From positions 62,001-126,000 of the forward strand of contig JANQKF010000008.1 of NCBI GenBank assembly GCA_028281285.1: 64,000 bases of DNA. The letters are read 5' to 3'. Made by a program: the position numbers and the translations under genes. Positions 46,102 through 55,272 of the stretch are shown here, piece after piece. Source of the stretch: Cyclobacteriaceae bacterium. GTDB lineage: Bacteria; Bacteroidota; Bacteroidia; Cytophagales; Cyclobacteriaceae. Each line of letters starts with the position of its first letter. The stretch's first letter is position 1. The notes under the pieces are model-generated. The model had not been told where the DNA came from. It saw only the letters and a list, made by a program, of their open reading frames with translations, and did no database searches.

Positions 46102-46779
46102 TTAAAACTCAATGTCAGGTATAAATATGACCTTCTTAACCCAACTTAAATTCTTTAAATATGTTAATGTGATTTCCTTGATCGCTGAATCCATCTCAAT
46201 GACGTGAAAGGCCAGATCTCTTTTGCCTTTACGGTTGACTGACATTGTAGCAATGTTGCATTCATCATTGGCCAATACATTGGCCACAAAGGCAATAGCA
46301 CCGGTTTTGTCATCGGCCATTATCAGCAACGTGTGTAGATTTGCTGAAAAATTAGATGCAAACCCATTGACTTCAGTCACTCTGATCACTCCTCCTCCTC
46401 TACTCTCCCCGACAATTTCAACTTCTCTATTTTCGGAGGTAAGTTTAACCCTTACCGTATTAGGGTGCATCGTTGAAGCGTTGCCTATCGATTTAAAACC
46501 GAATTGGAGCTTCTCTTCCTTCGCATGCTCAAATGAAGTTTTTATTCGAGTATCATCAGTCAAATAGTCAAGAATCCCTGCAATTATCGCCCTATCACTT
46601 CCATGTCCTTCGTAGGTCCGGGCAAAGGAATTGTAGAAAGTTATCTCAGCTGACTTCGGCTTTTCTCCCAGAATCTTTCTTGCGACTCTTCCAATACGAA
46701 CTACCCCTGCTGTATGCGAACTGGACGGACCAATCATCACTGGACCAATCATATCAAATACACTACTCTGCTCTGCCAT
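46102..46779 (-). CDS. sdaAB: L-serine dehydratase, iron-sulfur-dependent, beta subunit
   Basis: A 225-residue protein with the beta-domain hallmark MIGPVMIGPSSSHTAGVVRI (about 11-30) and a C-terminal ACT domain (about 148-220). In the two-subunit Fe-S enzyme this chain pairs with an alpha subunit that holds the cluster; no alpha gene is seen nearby, so it must be elsewhere. The enzyme deaminates L-serine to pyruvate. It is followed by the TolC/adaptor genes on the same strand with about ten bases between, so the serine and efflux genes could be co-transcribed. Confidence 0.92.
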   Translation of the reverse strand: MAEQSSVFDMIGPVMIGPSSSHTAGVVRIGRVARKILGEKPKSAEITFYNSFARTYEGHGSDRAIIAGILDYLTDDTRIKTSFEHAKEEKLQFGFKSIGNASTMHPNTVRVKLTSENREVEIVGESRGGGVIRVTEVNGFASNFSANLHTLLIMADDKTGAIAFVANVLANDECNIATMSVNRKGKRDLAFHVIEMDSAIKEITLTYLKNLSWVKKVIFIPDIEF

Positions 46780-46941
46780 CCTTTTTCGTTTCCAACCTTT
46801 ATTCTAAAGGCATGCAATTCTGAGGCTAAATCTTCTCATTTCCTATACTTTCGACCGAAAAGACCTCAAACTTTCATTTTCAATATTAGATAAATATGCC
46901 CTTCTTGATTGCCGAATAATTGTAAGTGGTCAATTCGGTAC

Positions 46942-47772
46942 ATGAAAGTAATATTTAACTCGCGACTGCAATCCACAAAGGATTTCTCACTGAATCTCAA
47001 CAATCGCTCATTCTGTTATGGAGACGGCCTCTTTGAAACAATTGTTACAGGCCCTGAAAGAATAAATCTGACCCATCGGCACATCACTCGTTTGAAGCGA
47101 GGATGTGAGATTATTGGATTTGATTTCCCCGAGATGTTGGAGGAAAAAAGATTAAGTGAATTCATTTCGATGCTACGCATTGAAAATGACCTAACAGGTA
47201 TCACTCGATCTCGCCTAATCCTTTGGAGGAATGAAGGTGGACTATATTCTCCCTCAAACAATTCCGCTTCATTCTTGATTCAATCAATACCGCAAAACAG
47301 CCCTGTGTTTCTAAGGAAAGATTTAGCTGGATTTTCGAGCGACTACCACACAAACTTTTCACCTATCTCATTTGCCAAAACTACCAATGCCCTAACCTAT
47401 GTACTGGCGGGTAAACAAATGGTAGAGCGAGGTTGGAATGATATACTTCTTTGTGATAGCCAGGGCAATATTGCCGAAACTCATATTGCCAATGTATTTT
47501 GGTCTGCAGGAGACGAAATATTCACTCCTTCATTAGAAACAGGTTGTATTGAAGGGGTCATGCGATCCGAAATCATCTCGTTTTTCAAAGAACATGGAAG
47601 TACCATCAATGAGGTAAAGTCAAGGAAAGAAGCTCTCATTGAGGCAGACAGTGTATTTACGACCAATGCTTCCGGAATTTGCTATTTCGGAAATGTGGAA
47701 GGAATCGGGAAATCGTTTAAAAATCCGGAACTAGTATTGGCACCCTACCTTAAACGGCTACAGCAGCCCTGA
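46942..47772 (+). CDS. Class IV aminotransferase (PabC/branched-chain type)
   Basis: A 276-residue fold-type IV PLP enzyme, the family of branched-chain aminotransferase, D-amino acid aminotransferase and aminodeoxychorismate lyase. The ATG at 46942 is preferred over an in-frame TTG at 46909. [14 protein letters not shown] is at about 21-34, the PLP lysine is in [14 protein letters not shown], and ETHIANVFW and [10 protein letters not shown] follow. Short length favours aminodeoxychorismate lyase (PabC, folate pathway); the neighbouring thymidylate synthase also uses folate, but is on the other strand with a 23-base tail overlap. Function within the family is open. Confidence 0.85.
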   Translation: MKVIFNSRLQSTKDFSLNLNNRSFCYGDGLFETIVTGPERINLTHRHITRLKRGCEIIGFDFPEMLEEKRLSEFISMLRIENDLTGITRSRLILWRNEGGLYSPSNNSASFLIQSIPQNSPVFLRKDLAGFSSDYHTNFSPISFAKTTNALTYVLAGKQMVERGWNDILLCDSQGNIAETHIANVFWSAGDEIFTPSLETGCIEGVMRSEIISFFKEHGSTINEVKSRKEALIEADSVFTTNASGICYFGNVEGIGKSFKNPELVLAPYLKRLQQP

Positions 47773-48544
47773 TATGAGGATGGGGGTCATAATTGATCAG
47801 TTCGAAATCTTCATACTTAAAATCGAAAATACTCTTCACCTCCGGATTGATCTTCATTGTGGGAAGTGGTCTAAATTCCCGGCTCAACTGAAGATGGGTT
47901 TGTTCAATATGATTTGAATATAAGTGCGCATCACCGAAAGTATGGACGAAATCTCCAGGTTCAAGATCGCAGACCTGAGCAACCATCAAGACAAGAAGGG
48001 CATATGAAGCAATATTAAAAGGGACTCCCAAGAATACATCAGCACTCCTTTGATATAGCTGACATGACAATCTTCCATCGGCCACATAAAATTGGAAGAA
48101 TGCATGGCAGGGAGGAAGAGCCATGTTCTCCACATCAGCCACATTCCAAGCACTAACAATATGACGCCTTGAATCCGGGTTGTTTTTTATTTGATGAATT
48201 ATTCGCTCAATCTGGTCAATCGTCCCTCCATCACGAGCAGGCCAATTTCTCCACTGATATCCATATACAGGTCCAAGGTTACCATTTTCATCAGCCCATT
48301 CATCCCAAATCGAAACCCCATTTTCCTTGAGGTATTTAATGTTGGTATCACCCTGAAGAAACCACAGCAACTCATGAATAATCGAGCGGAGATGCAGTTT
48401 TTTTGTCGTTACCACAGGAAATCCTTCGGACAAATCAAATCGCATTTGATAGCCGAACACACTTAACGTTCCAGTACCGGTACGATCGCTTTTACGGGTT
48501 CCATTTTCTAGAATATGGCGCATAAGATCGTGGTACTGTTTCAT
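47750..48544 (-). CDS. thyA: Thymidylate synthase
   Basis: A 264-residue ThyA, the same length as the E. coli enzyme. It converts dUMP to dTMP using methylenetetrahydrofolate. The catalytic cysteine is in [12 protein letters not shown], followed by [20 protein letters not shown]; the N-terminal [14 protein letters not shown] supplies the phosphate-binding Arg. The C-terminus ends [10 protein letters not shown], close to the usual terminal Ala-Val-Ile. Its 3' end overlaps the convergent class IV aminotransferase gene by 23 bases. Confidence 0.97.
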   Translation of the reverse strand: MKQYHDLMRHILENGTRKSDRTGTGTLSVFGYQMRFDLSEGFPVVTTKKLHLRSIIHELLWFLQGDTNIKYLKENGVSIWDEWADENGNLGPVYGYQWRNWPARDGGTIDQIERIIHQIKNNPDSRRHIVSAWNVADVENMALPPCHAFFQFYVADGRLSCQLYQRSADVFLGVPFNIASYALLVLMVAQVCDLEPGDFVHTFGDAHLYSNHIEQTHLQLSREFRPLPTMKINPEVKSIFDFKYEDFELINYDPHPHIRAAVAV

Positions 48545-48663
48545 AAAATAAGAGCGTTAATGGGTGACTTAATTGATTAACAAAGAAATACAATTTTGGC
48601 GTTAATTCGAACTCACCTTAAGAAGAAATTCATTGTTTATCTTTAAGTCATAATCATCCGAAC

Positions 48664-50868
48664 TTGAGTAAGTCAAAAGCAAAACTTTCACTATTGGCCC
48701 TCTTACTTTTGACTGCCCTTTTTGCAAGTCAACTTGGCAAATTACGCTTCAACTATGACTTCGATATGTTCTTCCCAAAAGGAGATGACAATTTTGACTA
48801 TTACGACCGGTTTAAAGGAGAGTTTGGTAGTGACAATGACAATTTACTGATTGCGATTTTTGATGAAGATATAGCGAGTTCCAGGTTTTTAACAGCACTT
48901 CAAAATACGATTGAGGAAATAGAATCACTTCCGGAAATAAAGGAAATCTTTGGTCTCACTAATCTTTATAAATACCAGATTACAGCGCTGGGTATCAATA
49001 AAATTAGACTTGTTGACCCCAATGAACCTTTGAAAAAGGAGAAGATAATCGAGCATTCACAGTTTCTTCAACCATTCATTGCCAAAGACCAAAAATCAGT
49101 CATAGTCAACATAAGACATTGGCCATTTGATATCAAAAAAGAGGCAGATCTCTTCTACGAAAACTTTGAGTCATGGATTCAAGATCGTTTTGAGAATGTC
49201 ATCGTCTCCGGAAAGATTCAAGCCCAGAATCATTTTGTCCACAAACTGGAAAACGAACTATTTACTTTGGTTTCACTGGCGATTACCTTGATCGCTATTG
49301 TCCTTTTTCTGATGTTCCGAACGCTGAAAGGTGTGCTGGTGCCTTTTCTGGTATTAATTATCTCCAGCATTTGGAATCTAGGATTAGTTGCCCTTGTAGG
49401 TAAGGATTTAGATGTTATGATGGTAATGGTTCCTCCTATCCTTTTGGTGATTGCCATGTCAGATTTGGTTCATTTCTGTTCCAAGTACAACGAGTTGAAA
49501 TCGGATAATTGTGCGACCAAAGATGCCGTGATTGAAACCTTGCGAACTGTTGGAGCTGCAACACTCTTGACATCAATCAGCACTGCTGTGGGTTTTGCCA
49601 CATTAATAATCTCACCCTTACCACCCATACGTGATTTTGGCTTATTTACTGCAATAGGCGTTTTGTTCGCCTATATAGTCACTTTCTCTTTTCTACCTAG
49701 CCTGTTCACCCTATTCGAAAAACCATTGAACAGGAAAAACCATGGAGAATTGAAATGGAAAAAATTCATGCAGTCCTTCTTTCTGTATGTATTGAACAAA
49801 CGCAAAAAGATCTTATTCACCGGCATTATTCTCACCCTATTACTTGCAGGAGGTATTACCCTATTGCGGCAAAATACCTTTATCATTGTCGGGCTGAAAA
49901 AGTCCGATCCACTATTACAAAAGATTCAATACTTCGATGAAAATTATGGTGGAGCTAAGACGATTGAGATAGCCGTTAATATTAAGGGTAATGAACTTTT
50001 TGATCCGGCTATACTAGCTGAACTAGACAAATTCTCGAATTACCTAAAGACTGAATATGGAATTGTCCAACTTGTTTCACCTTTGGAGACAGTGAAATTA
50101 ATTAATGGTGCGATTCATGGACCGACACATTATAAAACACCCTCAGAATTATCAGAAATAAAGAGAATTAAGCAAGTCTATCTGAATGATAGATTTTCAG
50201 AAATAAGAGGACAAATTGAGTCTGACAATTTACAGGTGTTGAGGTTTACAGGGAGGATAAGAGACATTGGAAGCTATAAATCCAGACTAAAGAACCAAGC
50301 TCTCATGGATTTTTACGGTAAGGAAATCAACAATGAATTGCTAAGTTACCGGCTTACCGGGACGAGTTACCTGGTAGATAGCACTGACAAATATGTGGCC
50401 ACAAGCCTATTAAAAGGTTTAGGGTTTGGGTTGATTCTTATTTCAATACTTTTAACAGTACTTTTCAGAAGCCTGAGATTTACATTAGTCTCGTTAGTTC
50501 CGAATATCATTCCTTTATTGGTTCTTGCCGGTATGCTTGGGTATATGGGTATCGACATTAATATAACCACGATGTTGATATTTGGGATCGCATTCGGGAT
50601 CGCAGTGGATGACAGTATTCACTTCCTTAGCCGTTATCAGCAAGAATTGAGATCAGGTAAGGGGCCTATTTATGCCACAAAAAGAACTTTCATTTCTACA
50701 GGAAAAAGTATCGTGTTGACCACAATAATTCTGGCAGCAGGTTTTGCGCTATTCATAGCTTCGGGTTTCTCCGCGACTTACTACACCGGGATTTTTGTAG
50801 GCATTACGCTAATTGTTGCGGTAATAGCCGACCTTATGATATTACCCCTTCTCCTATTGAGAAAATAG
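48664..50868 (+). CDS. RND/MMPL family exporter
   Basis: A 734-residue membrane protein with two repeats, each a membrane helix, a periplasmic domain and five clustered helices. Conserved segments include LVTSISTAVGFATLIISPLP in the first half (residues about 303-322) and GIAFGIAVDDSIHFLSRYQQ in the second (about 641-660), as in sterol-sensing/MMPL and HpnN-like transporters. The start is a TTG at 48664; no ATG precedes the first membrane segment. It moves hydrophobic substrates, perhaps lipids, across or from the inner membrane using the proton gradient. It stands alone and converges with the DUF5723 operon. Confidence 0.9.
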   Translation: MSKSKAKLSLLALLLLTALFASQLGKLRFNYDFDMFFPKGDDNFDYYDRFKGEFGSDNDNLLIAIFDEDIASSRFLTALQNTIEEIESLPEIKEIFGLTNLYKYQITALGINKIRLVDPNEPLKKEKIIEHSQFLQPFIAKDQKSVIVNIRHWPFDIKKEADLFYENFESWIQDRFENVIVSGKIQAQNHFVHKLENELFTLVSLAITLIAIVLFLMFRTLKGVLVPFLVLIISSIWNLGLVALVGKDLDVMMVMVPPILLVIAMSDLVHFCSKYNELKSDNCATKDAVIETLRTVGAATLLTSISTAVGFATLIISPLPPIRDFGLFTAIGVLFAYIVTFSFLPSLFTLFEKPLNRKNHGELKWKKFMQSFFLYVLNKRKKILFTGIILTLLLAGGITLLRQNTFIIVGLKKSDPLLQKIQYFDENYGGAKTIEIAVNIKGNELFDPAILAELDKFSNYLKTEYGIVQLVSPLETVKLINGAIHGPTHYKTPSELSEIKRIKQVYLNDRFSEIRGQIESDNLQVLRFTGRIRDIGSYKSRLKNQALMDFYGKEINNELLSYRLTGTSYLVDSTDKYVATSLLKGLGFGLILISILLTVLFRSLRFTLVSLVPNIIPLLVLAGMLGYMGIDINITTMLIFGIAFGIAVDDSIHFLSRYQQELRSGKGPIYATKRTFISTGKSIVLTTIILAAGFALFIASGFSATYYTGIFVGITLIVAVIADLMILPLLLLRK

Positions 50869-50874
50869 GTTTAT

Positions 50875-52248
50875 TTAAAGCTCATCCAGATTGACAACAC
50901 GCTCCGGATTTCTCCATTTCTTATACCCAAACATTAGGTTGATCCCAAAACGTATATCGGCCTTCGAACGTAGTTCAGGCTTGTTGAGAACCATCATATT
51001 GTCAGTGGCCAAATACAACTGAAAAGGCCCCAAATTGGCCGCCATATTGAAACCAATGTTTGTATTGTTATTTCGTCCCCTGAAGCTCCCTATCACCCCG
51101 AAAGTGAACTGACCTGCTTTCCTATTATAGGATACTGCGTATGTAGGTTCGAACCTTCCAAATACATGATTGTTATATGCAGTAAAGCTGAATCTGTCAT
51201 CCTTACTCGGGCGATAAGATATTGCAGCGTAGGTTCTCTTGGCGAGGGTTGTTTTGAAACTCATATTGGTTTCGTTGGATCGAAATTTGGCAGTCACACT
51301 ATCTTCAAGTACTTCGTCCGAATTTTCAAGCCCTCTTAATTGGACTCCACTAATAATGGCCGTTGTGTCAGCGGTATTGTAATTGACCATCGTTTCCTTC
51401 CACGTGATGCTGCCGATATCCATTACCGAAGCCTCAACAGTAAGTGTCTTTAGAATGTCGAATTTAGCTCCAATATCGAAGGCCATAGAAGAGTTGTCGT
51501 TGGATATAAGATAATCCTGAAGTGCATTATCGGGATAATCGCTCTCATTTAACAGTAAATCTAAGCCAGCTGTATTGACAGTTCCATTCTGAATGTTGAC
51601 GGTCCAGGTAAAATCATCGGCATCAGTTGCTATGCTGCCCGTGGCTCCTTCAGCGGTAGAAGCATGAAAAAGACCGGTTACCATTTTAACACGGGCACCA
51701 ACTGTCAGGCGTTCATTCAGGAAAGTTTTGGCATAGCCAATTCCTATTTCGTGGAAGGAATTGAGCCTTATCATAGTCTCGTCAAAACTTATTGCTCCAC
51801 CAATCCTATTGGAATTGCCGTTGGCCAAAAATTCCATAAGGTCATCATCGTAATGAAAATCCATCTTGACTCGAGCATTTGCAAAAAGCGAAAATGCACC
51901 CAATTTATTCCGAATTCCAAGATGAAGAAGGTTTGCCGTAACGTCAAGATTCATGAAGTTCGTTGGATTCGTTGCTGCCAAAAGCACATCAAAATCCACC
52001 GTATAATCTCCAAAGCCATTCGGCTTATACAGAAGATCACCCAATTCAAAATCTCCTTGGAAAGTAACTCCTACTCCTCCCAGACCAGGAAGTCCTAAGG
52101 AGAAACTATTCTGAGGAATAAAAGCGGGTTGAAGGTTTGAAGCTTGAGGTACTATCTCTCTAAGTTGATAAAAAGAGAAATTACCTTGTGCATTGACATT
52201 AGTCACCAAAGTCAATACGAAGATCGAAAGTAGTATTAATCTCTTCAT
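50875..52248 (-). CDS. DUF5723-like outer-membrane beta-barrel protein
   Basis: A 457-residue exported protein: signal peptide MKRLILLSIFVLTLVTNVNA then QGNFSFYQLREIVPQASNLQ. The mature chain alternates hydrophobic and polar residues in the manner of a beta barrel (for example RTYAAISYRPSKDDRFSFTA), and the family is common in Bacteroidota. It lies three bases after the 543-residue lipoprotein gene on the same strand. Its function is unknown; a pairing of barrel and lipoprotein at the outer membrane is likely from gene order. Confidence 0.8.
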   Translation of the reverse strand: MKRLILLSIFVLTLVTNVNAQGNFSFYQLREIVPQASNLQPAFIPQNSFSLGLPGLGGVGVTFQGDFELGDLLYKPNGFGDYTVDFDVLLAATNPTNFMNLDVTANLLHLGIRNKLGAFSLFANARVKMDFHYDDDLMEFLANGNSNRIGGAISFDETMIRLNSFHEIGIGYAKTFLNERLTVGARVKMVTGLFHASTAEGATGSIATDADDFTWTVNIQNGTVNTAGLDLLLNESDYPDNALQDYLISNDNSSMAFDIGAKFDILKTLTVEASVMDIGSITWKETMVNYNTADTTAIISGVQLRGLENSDEVLEDSVTAKFRSNETNMSFKTTLAKRTYAAISYRPSKDDRFSFTAYNNHVFGRFEPTYAVSYNRKAGQFTFGVIGSFRGRNNNTNIGFNMAANLGPFQLYLATDNMMVLNKPELRSKADIRFGINLMFGYKKWRNPERVVNLDEL

Positions 52249-52251
52249 GAC

Positions 52252-53883
52252 TTAGTTACCGTTAGAACTTATTGACAAATCGGCCTGCATTGCGACTCGA
52301 ATGTTCATTTCATAATCGGAGAAGAGTTTCACCTCTTGCCCGCTACCCACACCGGTTGTGCTTACCGTTGCAATAACCAAAATGCTTGTAGCATTCTCCA
52401 TTGCATTAATTGCATCTTCATCCAATAACACATCAGTGACCGTTTGAACATTTTCTGTGACACGTCCATTCCCATCAACAGGAGCCGCACTGAAAAGGGG
52501 TCGATCCGTTATGGTGTAGACAGGGGTGCTTCCATTTCTGAAAACCATTTCAACTGTACCTCCCATTGGGATTCCGTTGTCAACGATCAATCGAAGCATC
52601 AATGATTTGACTTCTTCCAAATCACTTCCGTTATCGAAATTCATAGTTTGTTCAGCACTTAATTCATCCAGACCAATATCAAGAGGTATTTCGACTTCAA
52701 TATCCACATCCAGAAAGTCATCTACTCCAAGAAAGTTGTACTGGCTTGGACCTGTAGGAGGGTTGGTAATAGCTGAAACATCGAAAGTCATTTCAATGGG
52801 CTTGTGAGACATTAAATCATCGATGTTTGAGTTATCTGTATTCAATACTATCTCCGACCTCACCGATTGACCTATTTGCTCCACAGTCGGTGCATCGATA
52901 ATCTGTACCGCCTCGGTCACAGGTCCGGAAAGGGCCAGTTCTACTCCATCACTATTTCTTGCGGTCACATTCTGGAAGTCAACTCCCATTGGGAAACCAA
53001 AACTATTTTCGAACCTGAAGCTAAATTGTGGGTCGGCAAATCTGATGGTACCATTCTCGAATGAGCTGAAAAAGTCTAGTTCAACGGTTTGACTGCTCAA
53101 ATCCAACTCATCATTGCCCACATTTCCAAAGATTCGATCGAACTCCGGGTCAGTGAATGAGACATCAAAGCGAACTTCATCTGAAGCGTTGAGGTTGTCA
53201 CCAACTTCGACAAATATTTCATACTCAAGCTCCACGATGACCGAGTTTGAAGTCACACCTCCTGAACCATCATCGGTGAATACGCCCTTATAGTCACTAA
53301 GAAGGTCATCAGAATTAAATGTAGGACTAGCTTGGGTAAGGCTCCCTGTCACAACCAATGGTAAGCCAGTTGTTTTGTTCACCAAAGAAGGAATGGTCAA
53401 TGTGAAATCTACATTAGGATCTATTGTTGTACTTAGTTCAACAGTGAAGTTTCCTCCCGAAAACAAAATAGAGTCGAGTCTCTCCTGTCCACTAAGGGTC
53501 AAATCATATTGAAAACTCTCGCTCACATTGAGGACAGTAGCAACAGGCGAATTGGGTGTATCAATTCCTGAATTGACATTACCTTCGAAGCCTTGACTGT
53601 CCACAGTCAGGAATTCACTAGCTCGCTGAGCTTCTAGCTCTTCAACAAAGAGAAGTGTTACTACATTTTCCGAATTGGATACAATAGCCACATTCGGGTC
53701 ATTCAATTCCTGGAACAACTCTGAAACCGTATAAGTGATTTCACCTACCGGAATGGCCAGGGATGGGTTCCAGGTAAAATTTTCCTGGAATTCGGCATTA
53801 TCGAAGAATTCCAGGTTACATGAATAGCAAAAAAATGCCAATAATGAACCAAGAACAATCTGCCGAAGCAATTTTCTTTTCAT
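52252..53883 (-). CDS. Large lipoprotein of unknown function
   Basis: A 543-residue predicted lipoprotein that I do not recognise. The signal ends in FFCYSC with Cys22 as the lipid-modified residue. The mature protein is acidic and threonine/serine-rich, looks all-beta, and starts FTWNPSLAIPVGEITYTVSE. Repeated patterns such as EIPLDIGLDELSAEQ and recurring valine-rich strands suggest several immunoglobulin-like sandwiches. It is followed directly by the DUF5723 barrel gene and preceded 15 bases away by pspC, so it probably belongs to an envelope operon. No enzyme motif was found. Confidence 0.75.
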   Translation of the reverse strand: MKRKLLRQIVLGSLLAFFCYSCNLEFFDNAEFQENFTWNPSLAIPVGEITYTVSELFQELNDPNVAIVSNSENVVTLLFVEELEAQRASEFLTVDSQGFEGNVNSGIDTPNSPVATVLNVSESFQYDLTLSGQERLDSILFSGGNFTVELSTTIDPNVDFTLTIPSLVNKTTGLPLVVTGSLTQASPTFNSDDLLSDYKGVFTDDGSGGVTSNSVIVELEYEIFVEVGDNLNASDEVRFDVSFTDPEFDRIFGNVGNDELDLSSQTVELDFFSSFENGTIRFADPQFSFRFENSFGFPMGVDFQNVTARNSDGVELALSGPVTEAVQIIDAPTVEQIGQSVRSEIVLNTDNSNIDDLMSHKPIEMTFDVSAITNPPTGPSQYNFLGVDDFLDVDIEVEIPLDIGLDELSAEQTMNFDNGSDLEEVKSLMLRLIVDNGIPMGGTVEMVFRNGSTPVYTITDRPLFSAAPVDGNGRVTENVQTVTDVLLDEDAINAMENATSILVIATVSTTGVGSGQEVKLFSDYEMNIRVAMQADLSISSNGN

Positions 53884-53898
53884 CTGTCTTTATCTTGT

Positions 53899-54123
53899 TT
53901 AGGTCTGATAGTTAGTCGAAGAATCATTGACTGGCATAACCACCCAGAGTATTATGTATACCAGTAGGCCAGGAAACGCAGCACTGAAAATGGAAACCAC
54001 AACATACAACAACCTGACCAGAGTCACATCCAAACCAAAATATTCTGCCAACCCTCCTAATACTCCTGCTACTACCTTTTCAGAGGTCGAACGCCTCAAT
54101 TTCTTTTCACTTTGACTCATCAA
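53899..54123 (-). CDS. PspC domain protein
   Basis: A 74-residue small membrane protein with the PspC pattern: LRRSTSEKVVAGVLGGLAEY (9-28), FGLDVTLVRLLYVVVSIF (29-46), then a second hydrophobic part GLLVYIILWVVMP. PspC proteins sense inner-membrane stress in other bacteria. The second Met codon (54120) is an equally possible start. It lies between the endonuclease/exonuclease/phosphatase-like gene (46 bases upstream) and the large lipoprotein gene. Confidence 0.92.
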   Translation of the reverse strand: MMSQSEKKLRRSTSEKVVAGVLGGLAEYFGLDVTLVRLLYVVVSIFSAAFPGLLVYIILWVVMPVNDSSTNYQT

Positions 54124-54169
54124 AAAATTATAATATCCCTAAAATAAGTATTTCAATCGACAATTTAGG

Positions 54170-55171
54170 CTAATCTAAAATCGAGTATTTTGCTTTAATT
54201 GGAAAATGGTCCGAATAAAGAATATCGTTGTAGGTCTTAAACTCATGCACTTTTAGTCTTTTGTCATAAAACTGGTGATCAATTCTTAGGAAAGGCACAT
54301 TTCCATTAAACGTAAATCCAAACCCTCGACCTACACTTTCAAAAGCATTTGCATAGTGCTTTCTAATTTGAAAATGATTATAGCTATATGGAATATCATT
54401 GAAGTCGCCTACAATAATTGTTCGATACGGGCTTGATTCACTGTGCAAAATTAATTGTTCGATCTGTTCTGCCCTCTGCACCGATCCATTCAAAAACTTG
54501 CTCTTGAATTTGGCATACTCATTTCTGAGATCATCTGTCGTTGACATCTCATTAATGGCTATCCCCATAGATTCCAAGTGGACATTGTATATTCTCAAGG
54601 TATCTCCAGGTAAAACCAAATCAGCAAACATGGCATTGTTGATGTTCTCTTGAGAAAATAAAATTCCCTGATTAATGATCGGGTACTTGGAAAAAATAGC
54701 AAGTGTATTACTTCTACCTCCAAGTGCAGCAAAAAATCCATCTTGTTGCATTTCCTCGAGTACAGCTCTTCGCGAATCGAACTCTTGAAAGCACTTTATT
54801 TCAGTGTCATAATCAGCCACCCAATCAATGGCCTCCTCTCTTCCTCCATCTTTCCTGGCTTCAACAAACCATTTGACATTATAACTGAGAACAGAAAAAT
54901 CTCCTCCACTACCCTCCGAGTTGAAAACAGGAACAGTGATCAACAAAAATCGATATCCAATTATAAGTGCGGTCAGGGGAATCAGCATAAGGCGTGTTGG
55001 CCGAAAAAGATAGAAAAGAAAAATCACTCCGTTCAAAAGCAAGACCAATGGTATGAGCAGTGAGACAAAGCCGGATATCCGAAAGGCCTGAGGTGAGATC
55101 CAGATGGTAGAATAGACCAAGAGTGTAATTAAAAAGAGAATTGACAAAAAAATGAGTGAGGTCTTCTTCAT
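54170..55171 (-). CDS. Endonuclease/exonuclease/phosphatase family membrane protein
   Basis: A 333-residue protein. The ATG at 55171 is preferred to 55192 because it gives a short charged start before the membrane segments. Two or three N-terminal membrane helices (about 4-85) are followed by an EEP-fold domain with FSVLSYNVKWF, KCFQEFDSRR (catalytic Glu), IIVGDFNDIPYSYNHFQ and YSDHFPIKAKYSI with the terminal His. Members cut DNA, sphingomyelin or phosphoinositides; the membrane anchor suggests a lipid or extracytoplasmic substrate, but this is not established. Confidence 0.88.
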   Translation of the reverse strand: MKKTSLIFLSILFLITLLVYSTIWISPQAFRISGFVSLLIPLVLLLNGVIFLFYLFRPTRLMLIPLTALIIGYRFLLITVPVFNSEGSGGDFSVLSYNVKWFVEARKDGGREEAIDWVADYDTEIKCFQEFDSRRAVLEEMQQDGFFAALGGRSNTLAIFSKYPIINQGILFSQENINNAMFADLVLPGDTLRIYNVHLESMGIAINEMSTTDDLRNEYAKFKSKFLNGSVQRAEQIEQLILHSESSPYRTIIVGDFNDIPYSYNHFQIRKHYANAFESVGRGFGFTFNGNVPFLRIDHQFYDKRLKVHEFKTYNDILYSDHFPIKAKYSILD

Positions 55172-55223
55172 TGATCTGCTAGTAGGTGTCAAATTAACGA
55201 TCTTCCACTTCAGATATTAAAAA

Positions 55224-55248
55224 AAGCGAATCAAAAGATGATTCGCTT
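55224..55248 (-). terminator. Intrinsic terminator after the first MacB-like permease gene
   Basis: A perfect 10-base stem (55224-55233 with 55239-55248, AAGCGAATCA/TGATTCGCTT) has a five-base loop. On the minus strand the 3' arm continues into a run of T residues. It lies 25 bases past the stop of the permease gene at 55273. Confidence 0.85.
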
Positions 55249-55272
55249 CATAATTTATTTTCTTAAAGGCAC

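Noticed and set aside
46909-46941. Upstream TTG start for the class IV aminotransferase
   Set aside because: It adds eleven residues with no family similarity; the ATG at 46942 gives the normal N-terminus.
47750-47772. The 23-base convergent overlap of thyA and the class IV aminotransferase as a sign of truncation
   Set aside because: Both proteins have normal C-termini and lengths, so the overlap looks genuine rather than damaged.
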